A stretch of 64,000 bases of DNA from Parasponia andersonii (lineage: Eukaryota > Streptophyta > Magnoliopsida > Rosales > Cannabaceae), in NCBI GenBank assembly GCA_002914805.1, contig JXTB01000317.1:300746-364745 (forward strand). The letters are read 5' to 3'. A program made the position numbers and the translations under genes. The notes under the pieces are model-generated. The model worked only from the letters and a program-made list of their open reading frames with translations. It did not search any database and was not told the DNA's origin. This document shows, one piece after another, positions 1 through 11,653 of this stretch. Position 1 is the first letter of the stretch. Every line of letters starts with the position of its first letter.

Positions 1-222
1 GCTTAAAACTCGTTTTAAGTTAGTCGGATTTAAATCGCTAAAAGCGTACTGATCGATCACTTATGATTGACTACTTAGTTAAAATTACTATCGTTTCTTG
101 TCGCTATTTTGCAGGAGCATATAAGGAAGGAAAAATATTTATTAAAACAAAAGAAGTCGTCCATACAGAAAGGGGACAAAGCCCGCATTATTTAAATTTA
201 AAAAAAAAAAACAAAAAACACT

Positions 223-2371
223 TCATGAGGAAGGGCTCGCGCCGTCATCTCCAGTCTTGGTCGTGTCCTCCTTCCAGCTCTGCACAAGTTCAACCACATC
301 CTCGCCAAGGATGAAGAAGTCAAAATCTGGATACTCGTAGAATATGTTGAAGATGATGGTCGACGAGGCGATATCACTAGCCTTATCTTCGAGTTTTTTG
401 ACCTCGGTCGCTTTGAACTCTTCGATGGCTTTATGAACCGCCTCGGTGGTCGCTTCTCTCATACGGTCCGGATACTTAGAAACGACCTTCTCGAGCTCTT
501 TGACTTTCTCCTCGAGTTTTTCCTTGGCGAGTTTCTCCTTGTTTAGGTCCTTGAGCATCTGCTGCTTCTCTGAGTGGAAGTTCGCTCTCTCCTCCTCCCA
601 AGCCTTTTCCGAGTTCTCGAATGCTTGAGTTATTTTATCGACTTTCTCAGCTTTCTCTAAGCATTCGAGAACTGGATCGTGCATCAGGACAGTAGCAGCC
701 GCAGTCTAAAAAAAAAAATATATGTAAATGTCCAAGTTGACATCAAAAGAGTGTGAAGAAAGAATTAAGAAGCTTACATTGGCCAGCATCCTCATTGCAG
801 ATCCGAAAGCAACCTTGGCGGAACGTCGCTTCATTTGCTCCCAACCCTCTTCAGACGTGAAGTGGCCGATGAAGGCTACGCTCATACCAGCCTTCTCTGG
901 TAGTTGGTTAAGGAGTGCGAAGAGCTCGTCGCATTTATCCGCCAAGTTCGGTTCTCAAGAAATGGCAGCCTCGGTAGGGGGTTCGGGAGTGCTCGCTGGC
1001 TGAGATGGTTGTGGAGGGGGCGAGCTCGCTGGGACGTCCTCGAAGGCAACTTTTCTCTTCTTCGAGCAGTCGACCTTCTCCTTTCCTTTCGATGGCGGTG
1101 TACTCTCGGGTGTTTTGTTTTTTGCCATTGACCCGAGAGTTGATGGAGGAGCTCGCAAACCGCTTCCAATGACCATCTCTATACAGAATGTTAGTGAGCG
1201 AGGAAAGAAACATAATATAAAGGTAATTAGAATGAGCGAGTGATTACCTTCTTCTTGTGGAGCTGGTTGAGGAGCTGGTGGTGATACTGTTTCTGGGGAT
1301 GAAGGCTCTGAGCGTGGAGGTTTGGCCAGTACCTTTCTTTTTCTGATCCTGGAGGACGAGGCACCTAAGTCCGTCCTTTTTCTTGGCTTCTTCGAGCTCG
1401 ATGGCTTGGAAGAGATAACCGGGGGGTCTGGGAATGTGGCACTCTTCGGAATCAGATTGCAAGCGACCAAGTTCTTCGTTATACCTAAAACCTTCCAGTT
1501 AAATTCTTCAACTGGAAGGTTGTTGATCTTGTATACTCTTGTGAGCTGATCCCTGGAGAGTCCGGGTCGATCCCTATTATCTGCGATGACATTGGAATGC
1601 GATCAGTATAAGAATAAATATATAAACAAGACAATAAATTGGAAGACTACCTACCGGGATTTTGAAAGAAGCCATTGGCTGCATAGTCAAAATAGAAAAA
1701 TGAATTTTTCCATTTTCCCATTTGTTGCGAACCCTGTAGATCATTTTTATTGCTTGATTCGAGCACTTGCTCGCATAGAAGAAGCCGAGATCTGACGGAT
1801 TTGACTTTACTTGGTAGAACCAAGCAAATTCTTCAGGTGAAGGGGTTTCTAAACCTAGTTTATGATACAGAATATACAAACCTACCATATATCTATAAGT
1901 ATTAGGGGTCAATTGAAAAGGGATGACCCCACAGTAATCCATGATTGATTTTATATACGGATGGAGGGGGAGATGCACGCCGCATTTAAGGACTGCCTCA
2001 GAAAAGGAAGCGAGTCCATGAGGAGGTGTTTGTGGACGGTTGAATTCCATTGGTAGACGAAGGGGGATGGCGATCTTGTAGCTGCTCGCAATTTTTCTGA
2101 GTTTGTTCGACGTGCAGCTCATTCGAACGTTGGTACATGACCAGTTCCCCTCTATGTACTAGTAGCCAGAAGAAAATGCAGGAGCATCCCTTATGTGTCT
2201 GGGCCATTGATCCTGGGGAAGATCGCCTATTTGATGACTACTCTGTCTTGCCCCTGTTATTTCTATCTCGGGTTCCAGCTCGAGATAATCCTCAAGGTTA
2301 ATGGAGCTAACACTTGAGTTAGATTCCCCAGAAAAAGCATTTCCTTCCCTAAATTCCTCACTACTAGACAT
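223..2371 (-). pseudogene. Antisense spliced gene of the Tat element, copy 1 (degenerate)
   Basis: Homologue of the gene at 52582-54752. Exons by homology and splice sites are 1655-2371, 1248-1580, 778-1178 and 223-705. The protein starts MSSSEEFREG. It has a conserved domain of about 160 residues (for example GVHLPLHPYI, TYRYMVGLYILYHKL, EEFAWFYQVKS) that I recognise as the plant 'putative gypsy type transposon' family (Pfam Transposase_28). A Ser/Pro/Lys-rich linker follows, then a Glu/Lys coiled coil and a C-terminal segment (FDFFILGEDVVELVQSW). Breaks: an in-frame TAG at 2159-2161 where copy 2 has Gln, a frameshift near the end of exon 1, and a TGA in exon 3 where copy 2 has Ser. The acceptor before the ATG reads AC instead of AG. 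Exon 4 is open to its stop. A 5' UTR intron would span 2372-2765, and a TATAAATA lies at 2928-2935 on the minus strand. Confidence 0.75.
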
Positions 2372-3307
2372 GTGAAAAGAAATACGCAGGGATTCAGATA
2401 TTGAGGATTTCCACTATGCTAGCATTCTGGGTATTCATCCTAAAATTGAACTAAACAAGCAAGCTCATTCCTAAATGGTCTACGGGTTCATCAGAAAGTG
2501 TTCGAGCAGTTCATCAGAAAGTGTTCGAGCAGTTCATCAGTAAATGAACAAGTAGTTCAGTGAGAATAAAATAGGGTATCAGACCCTAGAAATTCTTTTC
2601 ATAGGATCATTTCTAATTGATATCTAATAATTCTACCCTACAGACTGAAAAAGGGGGAGTATTAAGAGAAAAAAAAATCTCTCGTTTCACTTCGGTGAAA
2701 TGAGTTTATTCCCAAAGATTGAAGTTATTTTCAAAAATGGAAGAAATAAGAGAAGACATACTGACCTTTCTTCAGAAGAGGAAGGTTTGAGACGATTCGA
2801 AACTTCGTCGGAGAAGAAGCGGTGATTGGAGCGAGCTGGGAGGTAAAACGGCACTAGGGTTCTTTGGGATTTCTGATGTTTTCTGAGATAGAAACAGTAA
2901 AATGAAACAGGATGGGATGATTTCTGATATTTATAACCCAGGTACCGTTAAATCACAGCCGTAGATCAGAGAGTTTGAATTTTAAATCTGAAGGCTGAAG
3001 ATTGCGCGGGATTTGATTCTATCCGAAAAGTCTGAATTGTTTAAAATTTGAAAAGATTTGGTTTTAAAAGAGTGACGGTTGATATCATTAGACTTCCTCG
3101 AATTTCGCTCTTTCTTAAAAAAGGCTGCACGCGTTCCGTTCTGACAGAAAAAAAAAATACGCGTGATCTTGAGAGATGGGATTTGGAATCTGGCGGATCT
3201 TCGACTATTCAGACCTCAAGTTTAAGTTATGACATCACATGTTTTAGGTCGCACGGTAATTGGAAGCTCCATTTCGTCCTAAAGAACTAATGGAGCTGGG
3301 GGGCAAT

Positions 3308-4016
3308 TGTTGTGCGGTCTAAAATCCTAAGGTCGCATAAGGGTTATATGCGACCTCCTCCGTGAGGGATATATGCGACCTCCTCCGTGATGGTTATATG
3401 CGACCTCTTCTACAGGTATTGTGCGATCTTCTCCGTGTAGTTTGCCTTATCAAACAGGGTGTGACCTTCTCCGTGCAGTTTGCCTTGTCAAACAGGAAAC
3501 CTACAAGAAGAGGGAAACAAGTAAATGCTATGAAAGAAACCTACAAGAAGAGGGAAACAAGTAAATGCTATGAAAGAAACCTACAAGGAAAGGGAAACAG
3601 AAGTCTCCTATTTGTGATCAACTAGTTATCTGTTTTGAATGGTTATCCAATTACATTATCCAATTGTATAGTTACCCGTTTATACAATTAGGATCCTAGG
3701 GACATAAGATTACCTTTACCTATATAAAGGGGACTCAATGTTCCGAAGAGTATTTCAAGTTTTAGGTATTCCAAGTTTTAGGTATTCCAAGTTTTGAGTA
3801 TTCCAATTACTCCAGTTTTTCCAATCTCCAGAGGAGACATTATAACCTTGAGTGTTCATAAAATAGTAGAAAAACAGTGGACGTAGGCTCATCTTTTTCG
3901 GGGCTGAACCACTATAAAATCCTCTCTCCTTATTTGCTTTGATTATGAATTCAATTCACACAAGCCACATCTCTTGATTTTTTCTAAATTTATTGTTGAT
4001 AAAACCTCCATCAACA
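3308..4016 (+). repeat. 3' LTR of Tat copy 1
   Basis: Starts TGTTGTGCGG right after the polypurine tract and ends CCATCAACA, so it has TG...CA termini. Length is 709 bp. The U3 part holds degenerate repeats built on TGCGACCTCCTCCGTG. It also holds a 40-bp unit (from 3496 and 3536) that is repeated twice and then partially. TATATAAA at 3721-3728 is the likely promoter and matches the TATA positions in both LTRs of the other copy. The end lies at 4016, where FMO homology begins. Confidence 0.88.
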
Positions 4017-4416
4017 CACCCCATAAATCCCATGACTCCATTTCTTCGGAGGATTCTCCATTAACTTAATCCAAGCTAATGACTTTGGAGTTGAACTCTA
4101 TGTAAGGAAAGAGATCAAAGTGTTGAGCACAAGACTGAAGATACTCCAAAACTTGGTTATGAGTAGGATAAAATTCCTCTACTCAAGAAGGCCGCGGGAA
4201 ATCTGAGAATTCATAAGTGCATTTGGGGTTTTGGAATATTGTGGACTGTATAGTGTGATTCCAAAGACCTCCTATACCATTCTGAACCTCAAACACAACT
4301 GGATTAAACTCTTTCTCTACTGCATTTTTGCAAGCTAAAAGACCAGTTATTCCTGCCCCTATGATAGCCAGACCAGTTATTCCTGCCCCTATGATAGCCA
4401 GCTTTCTGTTTTCCAT
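4017..4416 (-). pseudogene. FMO1-like monooxygenase pseudogene 1 (exon 1 only)
   Basis: Remnant of a flavin-containing monooxygenase first exon, homologous to 28159-28605. Visible parts are the FAD-binding Rossmann motif GAGITG, then LLACKNAVEKEFNPVVFE, and TYEFSDFP. A 30-bp tandem duplication (about 4341-4400) repeats the dinucleotide-binding segment, so GAGITGL appears twice. A TGA replaces a Ser codon after DFPRPS. The exon is cut at 4016 by the LTR retrotransposon, at the point matching ...WGA/TGKP in the intact gene. No later exons are visible. It is dead, and is probably a tandem duplicate of the intact gene because the upstream regions also match. Confidence 0.9.
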
Positions 4417-5640
4417 TTGGGCTAAAACCATGGAGTTTAGAAATTATTCAATTGGGACTCTTAGCAAAAGTTTCAATATATAAACTATATAAGAGATAGT
4501 GGAGTTGGAGAAGCCCATACTAGGTTCTTGAACGTATCTTTTTCTATATCTCTTTTGCATCAGAATTATGAATTTTAATATTCTATATATCTTTCTTTAT
4601 TAGCAGCCAGCAAATGATTAGATGATTATATATCTTTTAATCCACCGGAGGACGAACTTATCCTTTATTTTTATTTGGTAAGTGGATGGAATATTAGGTT
4701 GTAACCTTTACTTTTATTTGGTAAGTGGATGGAATATTAGGTTGTAACGCAATTATTCTAACTAGATAGCTGCATATGGCATTTTATAATACAAATGACT
4801 AAGTAACTTTAATTAATTATTGCTGTTTCTTTCTTTGCCTCTCTCTTTTTAATTTTATTCTCTCTGTTAGCATGGTTTTTTGCGTGTAAAATGTCTTATG
4901 TCTTTTCTTAAATCTTTAGTTGTGCTACAACTAGTACTTTCTATCTTTATTCATTTGTCATTTGGAATTTGGTAATTTTCTCCTTTCTAATGTTATTTTG
5001 TACCACAATTGATACTTCTATCTTTGTTAATATGTTATTTGGTTCGGTAAGAAATCTCCAATTCAATATCAAATGGCTGATGCGAAATTTGGCATCAAGT
5101 TTTGCATATGTCAAAATGTGGGATCTATTAATATTTGATTTGATAGGTTAAGTCTTCGTCCTGTAATAAAAATATTAATATTTTAACGTTAATTTTATAA
5201 ATGAGAAGCTCTAAATTCATCAATAATTGGACTAAATATATTCATAACGTTAGTTACAATTTTATCCTTAATTAATATTACCAAAAAGGACAATCTAAGA
5301 ATTGAATACACCCATTATATGTAGTTATATGATGAGAATGCTAACAACACACAAGAAAAAAAAAATATAAGAAGAAAAAAAGAGAATGAAATCACTTAAA
5401 CCTTAGAAGGAGGATTTTTTTTCCTTTCAAAATCATAAAAATATGCAATCTTTTTTCTGGACAACATATACAATTTTATTAATAGAAGATGGCATCATAA
5501 TATATGAAATATATATACATAGAATAAAGGAGATTTAAGAAAAAACAAACCTACAACGAAAAACATTTAAATTATGATTTATATGTGCATGTCTTAGAAT
5601 TCAAAAATAGGAAATTGGACTTAGTAGTTATTTAGTACTT
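4417..5640. other. Duplicated FMO upstream region, then AT-rich spacer
   Basis: Positions 4440-4760 align with the region upstream of the intact FMO gene (28640-28920). Shared blocks include CTTRGCAAAAG and GTGGATGGAATA, so the original duplication carried promoter sequence. A 43-bp direct repeat sits at 4664-4749 (two copies ending GGTTGTAAC). I see no gene in 4760-5640. Confidence 0.55.
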
Positions 5641-5643
5641 TTG

Positions 5644-5646
<3 letters not shown>

Positions 5647-5694
<48 letters not shown>

Positions 5695-5880
5695 TGGGCA
5701 CCAATTGAGTGAGTATTTTTTTTACCTAAGTATCATTTTGGCCAATGAAAATTTATTATGCATGATGTACGTCTTTTCATGCACTTCATTATAACCGTTG
5801 GATCATCATTAGAAGATAATCCAATAGCTTAAAAAAAATACATACTGGATTGGCAACCATATACAATATATGTAAAAAGA
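5647..5880 (-). mobile_element. (TA)n tract with adjoining MITE, copy A
   Basis: (TA)n runs from 5647 to 5692. It is followed by about 185 bp that matches, in the opposite orientation, the segment enclosed by (TA)n tracts at 33421-33617. Shared blocks include CGTCTTTTCATGCACTTCAT and GGATTGGCAACCATATA. It has no coding capacity. It is likely a non-autonomous element that inserts in TA microsatellites. Confidence 0.5.
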
Positions 5881-6064
5881 GAGAAAAAAAAAGTGCAACA
5901 ATAATTTTTATTTATCTTTTTAAGAAAAATAAAATAGATGAAAAGAAGAAAAAATGAAGCAAAAATAACATGATATAGGTAACTAAACACACAAATAAAA
6001 GAAAAGAACTTAAAATTATAAAAAAATTCAAAATTAGATAAACATAATAAAACTTGATTTTTTT

Positions 6065-6200
6065 TAATAAAAGTGGGGCTTAGCTAATGATCACCACTTA
6101 CTACAAATTTAAAGGAAAATAATACACACACTCTATCAAGGTTTGAACTTCTGACCCTCTCAAACTCACACACACTAGCCTCAGTTGGCAATAAAACTTG
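6065..6200 (-). mobile_element. tRNA-derived SINE, copy 1
   Basis: Read on the minus strand, this has a box-B-like GTTCAAACC, then an AT-rich body shared with 33880-34160 (TAGTAAGTGGTG, TTAGCTAAGCC). It ends in an A-rich tail that appears as a T run at 6057-6064 on the plus strand. The box A region is poor in this copy but clear in the 33.9-kb copies. Layout and tail fit a plant tRNA-derived SINE. Confidence 0.55.
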
Positions 6201-6504
6201 ATTTAATAATAGTTAAATCAACAAAATTAGCCCCACCTTTGTTGTTTCCAATTAGTACAACAAAATAAAAAATACACAAAGAAAAGAGGGTATTTTTAGA
6301 ATATAATGAATGTATAAAGAAAAAAAAATAAAACAATTATTTTGTAATGCAAAAAGAAAATGAATGTACCTAGTCTAAATGGATTTAGAACTTCCCTTTT
6401 TAAATAGGTTTTCATTTAATGAGTAGTACTAAAACATTTTTTTATTTGAATTTCATTTTTATTTAAGAATTTGAGTTGTAAAGTGTAAGCAATGAGGAAA
6501 AAAA

Positions 6505-9500
6505 AAAAAAGAGTGCTACTGGTAGTGAGATAGGTAGCCGTGTTCCAAAACGTTCTTATCAAAAGGAAAAGTCCCAAGAAGAGTGGTTTAGTGCTTAGCC
6601 CAAAACATGCAAAATTTCTTCAGGGACATTCTCCACGTAACTCACCTAAAGGGCAAGGTGTAAGGGGTTTTAGTGGGGTGATTGTGACGGGAACAAAACG
6701 TATGTTATTGGATGATGAAGATAGCTGTTTGGAGGACAGTAAAATAAGAAAGAATGGGGCAGAGGAGACTACTTCTGAGATATTGGCCGTGTCTACAAAG
6801 GTGTCTGCTTTGCACAACCGCCGAGAGCCGTGAGTTATTTAAGTTGGAATGTTCAAGGTTTGGGAAACCCTGAAACACGACCGATTTTACGTGATCTTCT
6901 TCGTAAATCTTCCCAAGTTCAGTTTTTTATTATTATTATTATTATTTTTTTATTTTTGTCTAAAACTAAACTTTTGGTGGTTAGGCAAGTAATATTAAAT
7001 TTCGTGTCAATTTTTCGAACAATTTTGCGGTAAATTGTGTTGGTCACAGTGGTGGTATTCTTTTGCTCTGAAAGGATGGGTGGGATATTACTATCAAGTC
7101 AGTTTCCAAAGGCCATATGGACCGAAAATATCGATATGACCTTTAGAAACTATTTTGACTAAAAATCGTAATTTGTGGCATCTCACTGGATTTTATGGTA
7201 ATCCTCGTCTAATTTTACGGAGATGCACATGCGATTATTGTTAGGGTTTGTGCTATATATATTTGGATACTTGTTAAATTAATTAAATGACATTTTTGTA
7301 TTTGAATTAGTTTATAATTTGCATGTCTTTAAATATCAAAAAATCCTTAATTTATTTATGTGATTACAAATTTAATATATAAGTGCTATATACATGAGGA
7401 TTAAATTTATGGATAATAAATTAAGCATAGTTTATAATAATTAATTAAAATATGAGATCTTTAATTAAATATTATTAGTACGGTCCATTAACATTGAGAA
7501 TATAATAGTCTTATCCTGATTATTGATGTGTTGACATCATAATAAAGGTACTTTATATAATTTAAGTATATAAGAGTAGACCAGATATGATTTGAATATC
7601 ATGTAAATTCCATTCACTATTAAGAGTTTAAATGATGCTACTAGATGATCATATATAAATTAATCTTAATTCTAAGTAGTTATAGATTCTTATTTAGAAC
7701 ATTATGTTCTTTAATATACTTGTTAAAGATTTTTTTCCTATACAAATCGAAATACTTGTAACTTGGGAGCATGATGAGATGAGTAATTGGGAATGTAGCT
7801 TACAAATATGGAATCCATTCTTTCTATTAGGAAACAAAATAGATGATTCCCTTGTGTATTGATTCAGGACTTGAATAGTTTGAGTACTTAATTTATAATA
7901 GATTTATAAAATAATTGTTCATTAGATAATCAATGGTACATGTAATGATTAAATTGAACTACATGTAATGATTAAATTGATGGATTGCTCGTTGTTTTAT
8001 GAGTAAATAAATTCTATAACTTCAAAAGTACAATTCTAGATTTTTAGTGGAGTAATATCCGAATTAATAAATTAGACAAATTAATTAAAAAGTTTAATTA
8101 ATTGTCATAATTTATTGGAACTTGAATTACAAGTCCATAGGTCCCCAATTCCACCTCTTACAAATACTATACTAGATATTACAATATTTTTGTTATTACA
8201 CACTTTGTCTAGATAAATTATTTGTCTATAATAAATAATAATTGTTATTAATTAATTAATTAATTTAAATTTATGGAGAGATAAGTTTCCTATAAATTTT
8301 GAATTTAAAAATATCTAATCATTAGATAATTAGATAAATAGAAATTGGGAAACTTACTGAAAGTGAAACACTCTTTCTTGAAAGAGTTATCTGATAGTTT
8401 ATATATATTAATTAGATTAATTAGTTATATATATAATAGTACATTTTTCTTAAAAAAATAAGAAATCAAGTTATTTTTTTTAAAACGTAAAAAATATATA
8501 TAAATTAATTAATATGATTACTTAATTTATTTTATTAAATAGTTTAATATATATATATAAGGTGAAACCCTAACAGAAGACTAGTATGTATTATTTTCTA
8601 TAGAGTCCTAATAACCTAGAGAAAAAAATGAAGAGAGTCTTCTTATTCTCCGTAGAACAAACTTTTGCAATCTTATGTGTTGAGAATATTGCAAGTACCT
8701 AAAGTATTAGTTTAAGAAATTACACATAATATCCACACATTCATCTAGTTGTACTTGATTGTTGGATTAGAAGATCGTGGTTTAGAAAACAGAAAAATTA
8801 GGATCTGCTGATATATTACAACAGATATTAGATCTATTCTTTTTGTATATTTTTTATTTTTTATAAATTAATATTATGCACTCAGTTTCAGATCAACTTT
8901 TTATGACCCATGTAATACCTATTTAAAAATATTAGTGTATTTTTAATATTATATTATGCACATATATTGAGATTTTATGTGGTTTTAATTTATTTTTAGT
9001 AAATATTAGTGCTTTAAGATCATAAAATATATATGAATTTATATTAAATATGTTAAAAATTTATATTTTAGCTAATTTAAATTAAACGGGTTGATTTGAT
9101 CTGAATATGACCTATTTGAATAAACAAGTTAAACGGGTCGAATTCGCATTAAAATTTCTTACACAATTATTAAACGGGTCAGGTTTGGGTTAAGGTATAT
9201 ATTATTATACATGGATATTGATATGACACAAACACGACCTGCTGACATGAATTACCGCCTCTACATTATGGAACCTATCGTGACTTGGAATAATAAAAGA
9301 GACGTGCTTACTAATATCCAGGAGAGATTAGAGTGATTTGTTTGGATTGATGATTTGAGGATTTACTTTCCTTAAGCGGTTATTCGTCACCTTGACTCGA
9401 TGGCTCAGATAATCATCATATAGTTCTTAGCTTTAAAGATAAATGAGTGTCTCAAACCTCGTATGGAATTTGATCGCTTTAGCCTAAACCTTTTTGGGTT

Positions 9501-9830
9501 CAGGAAGCAGATTCTAGAGAGGTGGTTTGCTCGTGCTGGGAAAGTAATGGTAATTTTGGCTTCGATGGTACTTTTCGTTATATTTCTTCTCTGCTATAAT
9601 ATTGTGGGGAAGCTTTACAGTCTTAGAGTAAGGAGAGATTCAACCAATGATATGTTTCTTTAGAGAGAAAACATAAAAATGTTTCAGCTCTTTATAATTA
9701 GACTCCAGACATTGGTATTATGAAGGAAATAAAAAATTGGAAAAGGAGATCCAAATGCTTCTTTACAAAGAAGAAATGTATGAGATGCAACGGTCACACA
9801 TAGAATGGCTTACATTGGGAGACCGTAACA
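6505..9830 (+). pseudogene. LINE (L1-type) pseudogene, 5' part
   Basis: Degenerate non-LTR retrotransposon. 6540-6832 is an open stretch before the endonuclease. From 6833 the typical endonuclease start follows (YLSWNVQGLGNPETRP, then SKTKLL). Later come HLTGFYGNP (about 7180), TWNNKRD and IQERLE (about 9285), FVWIDDLRIYFP, and the linker [14 protein letters not shown] (about 9790). Frames shift repeatedly and stops are frequent. An (ATT)n expansion lies in the endonuclease near 6930. It is interrupted at 7241-9259 by an insertion, and at about 9830 it runs into a minus-strand gypsy element. The LINE resumes at about 16195. Confidence 0.8.
7241..9259. mobile_element. AT-rich insertion(s) inside the LINE
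   Basis: Non-coding sequence separating LINE endonuclease pieces. The pentamer ATTAT occurs directly before 7241 and again right after 9259, a possible target duplication. Inside, GTTAGGGTTT at about 7242 and its complement AAACCCTAAC at about 8573 form an inverted pair flanked by TATATA on both sides. The right end (9110-9259) has repeated AACGGGTC motifs and finishes GAATTACCGCCTCTA, which resembles hAT subterminal and terminal sequence. This may therefore be two nested elements. The LINE also seems to lack about 270 bp here. Confidence 0.5.
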
Positions 9831-11400
9831 CACAATCTATTTCTATATTTGATTATACTATCACTAGAAATCCAGAAGGCCACCTCCTTTCTAGATTCTA
9901 TTTTACTTTTCAAATTTGTCAAATAGGGATCCGTATTCTGGCCTTGTTTGATACTTTCTAAAATTGTTAGTTGTAGAGTAAGAGCTGCCAATCTTTTTGT
10001 TAAACCTATAGGTACAATATCTAACTCTAACTTATGTAAATTCATTAAGATATGCTTCATATCAATATACTCAATAGTTATAGTAGCCAATGATTTCTTG
10101 CTTAGAGCATCAGTAACCACATTGGCTTTTCCTAGATGATAGTTAATCTCACAGTCATAATCTTTCACCAATTCAAGCCATCTTCTTTGTCTTATATTTA
10201 ATTTCTTTTGGGTAAATACGTACTTGAGACTCTTGTGATATTTGTAGATCTCATATTTCTCCCCATAAAGATAGTGTCTCTAAATTTTCAATGCAAAAAC
10301 AACTGATGCTAGCTCTAAATCATGAGTAGGATACTTCTTTTGATATTCCTTCAATTGTCTAGAAGCATAAGTAATGACTCAGCCATTTTACATTAGAAGA
10401 CATCCTAGACCATTTCTTGAGGCATCACTATAAACAACAAATCCTCTTGATCCGAACGATATTGAAAGTATAAGGGTTATTATCAAATGATGCTTCAATT
10501 CCTCAAACCATTTTCTCAATTTTTGTTCCATTGAAACTTTACATTCTTCCTTGTTAAATGAGTCAATGGAGAAGCCAGCTTTAAGAACCTTTCAACAAAA
10601 TATCTATAATAACCAACCAATCCCAAGAAACTACGAATCTCTGAAATATTTGTAGGTCTTAGCTAATTACTCATAGCTTCAACTTTCATTAGATTCACAG
10701 AAATACCATTTTCAGAAACCACATGACCTAGGAAGATAACTTTCTCTAACCAGAATTCGTACTTCTTAACTTAGCATATAACTGCTTTTCCCTAGGAATT
10801 CTCAATACAGTCCTCAAATGTTCTATATGCTCCTCTCTTGAGTATGAGTAAATCAGAATATCATCGATGAAAACTATAACGAATTTATCTAAGAAATCTT
10901 TAAATACTCTATTCATCATGTCCATGAAATTAACTAGGGCATTAGTTAATCCAAAGAGCATCATTAAAAACTTATACTACCCGTATCTCGTCTTGAAATT
11001 TGTTTTTGGAACATCTTCCTCCTTAATTTTCAACTGTGATATCCTAACCTTCAATCAATCTTCGAAAATACAGAAACTCCTTGTAGTTGATCAAACAAAT
11101 CATCAACTATGGGAAGGGGATACTTATTTTTGATTGTGACCTTACTCAACTCTCTATAATCAATGCAAAGCCTTATAATCTGTCTTTTTTTCTTCTCTAC
11201 AAACAAAACTGGAACACCCTATTGTGAAAAGCTTGGGTGAATAAAACCCATATCTAACAACTCTTGTAATTGTACTTTCAATTCTTTTAACTCTGTTGGA
11301 GCCATTCTATGAGGTTGGAAATAGGAGCCATACTGGGCTATAAATTAATAACAAACTCTTTCTCTCTATCAGGTGATAACCCAAATAAATCTTCAGGAAA
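9831..11400 (-). pseudogene. Gypsy pol remnant: reverse transcriptase and RNase H
   Basis: Reverse transcriptase is recognised from [14 protein letters not shown] (the usual MPFGLTNAP) and [10 protein letters not shown], which keeps the catalytic FIDD aspartates at about 10870. RNase H is recognised from [20 protein letters not shown] (about 10160-10100), the usual end of the gypsy RNase H domain. The linker to integrase then runs to about 9831. Stops and shifts separate the segments, so no functional polyprotein is possible. Confidence 0.85.
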
Positions 11401-11653
11401 TACATTAAGAAATTCATTAACTACCAGTACTTCCTCAGGCATTACTTTAACTCTTTTTTAGTATTCATTATGTTTGCCAATTAACCTATACATCCTTTTT
11501 CTAGCAACTTACTTTTATTGAGGAAATGATTGGAATCATTGAGTTTTCACTAGTACCAACAAAAGTGAACTTCACAAAACTTGGTGGCTGAAATACTACC
11601 TTTTTTGAATAGCAATCAATAGTAGCATGATATTTAGATAACTGGTCCATACT

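Larger units (their letters stand above)
1..4016 (+). mobile_element. Tat-lineage Ty3/gypsy retrotransposon, 3' part (copy 1)
   Basis: This is the 3' end of an element whose gag-pol lies left of the window. Order on the plus strand: short spacer, antisense gene (223-2371), its upstream region, polypurine tract (3292-3303), 3' LTR (3308-4016). Every part aligns by eye with the complete copy at 45180-56330. For example, the spacer at 20-90 matches 52340-52410, and the same hairpin and PPT precede both LTRs. The element ends directly inside an FMO exon (sequence resumes at 4017), so it is an insertion into that gene. The opposite junction is outside the window, so the target duplication cannot be checked. 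The intact FMO gene suggests the duplicated target would be CACCC. Confidence 0.9.
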
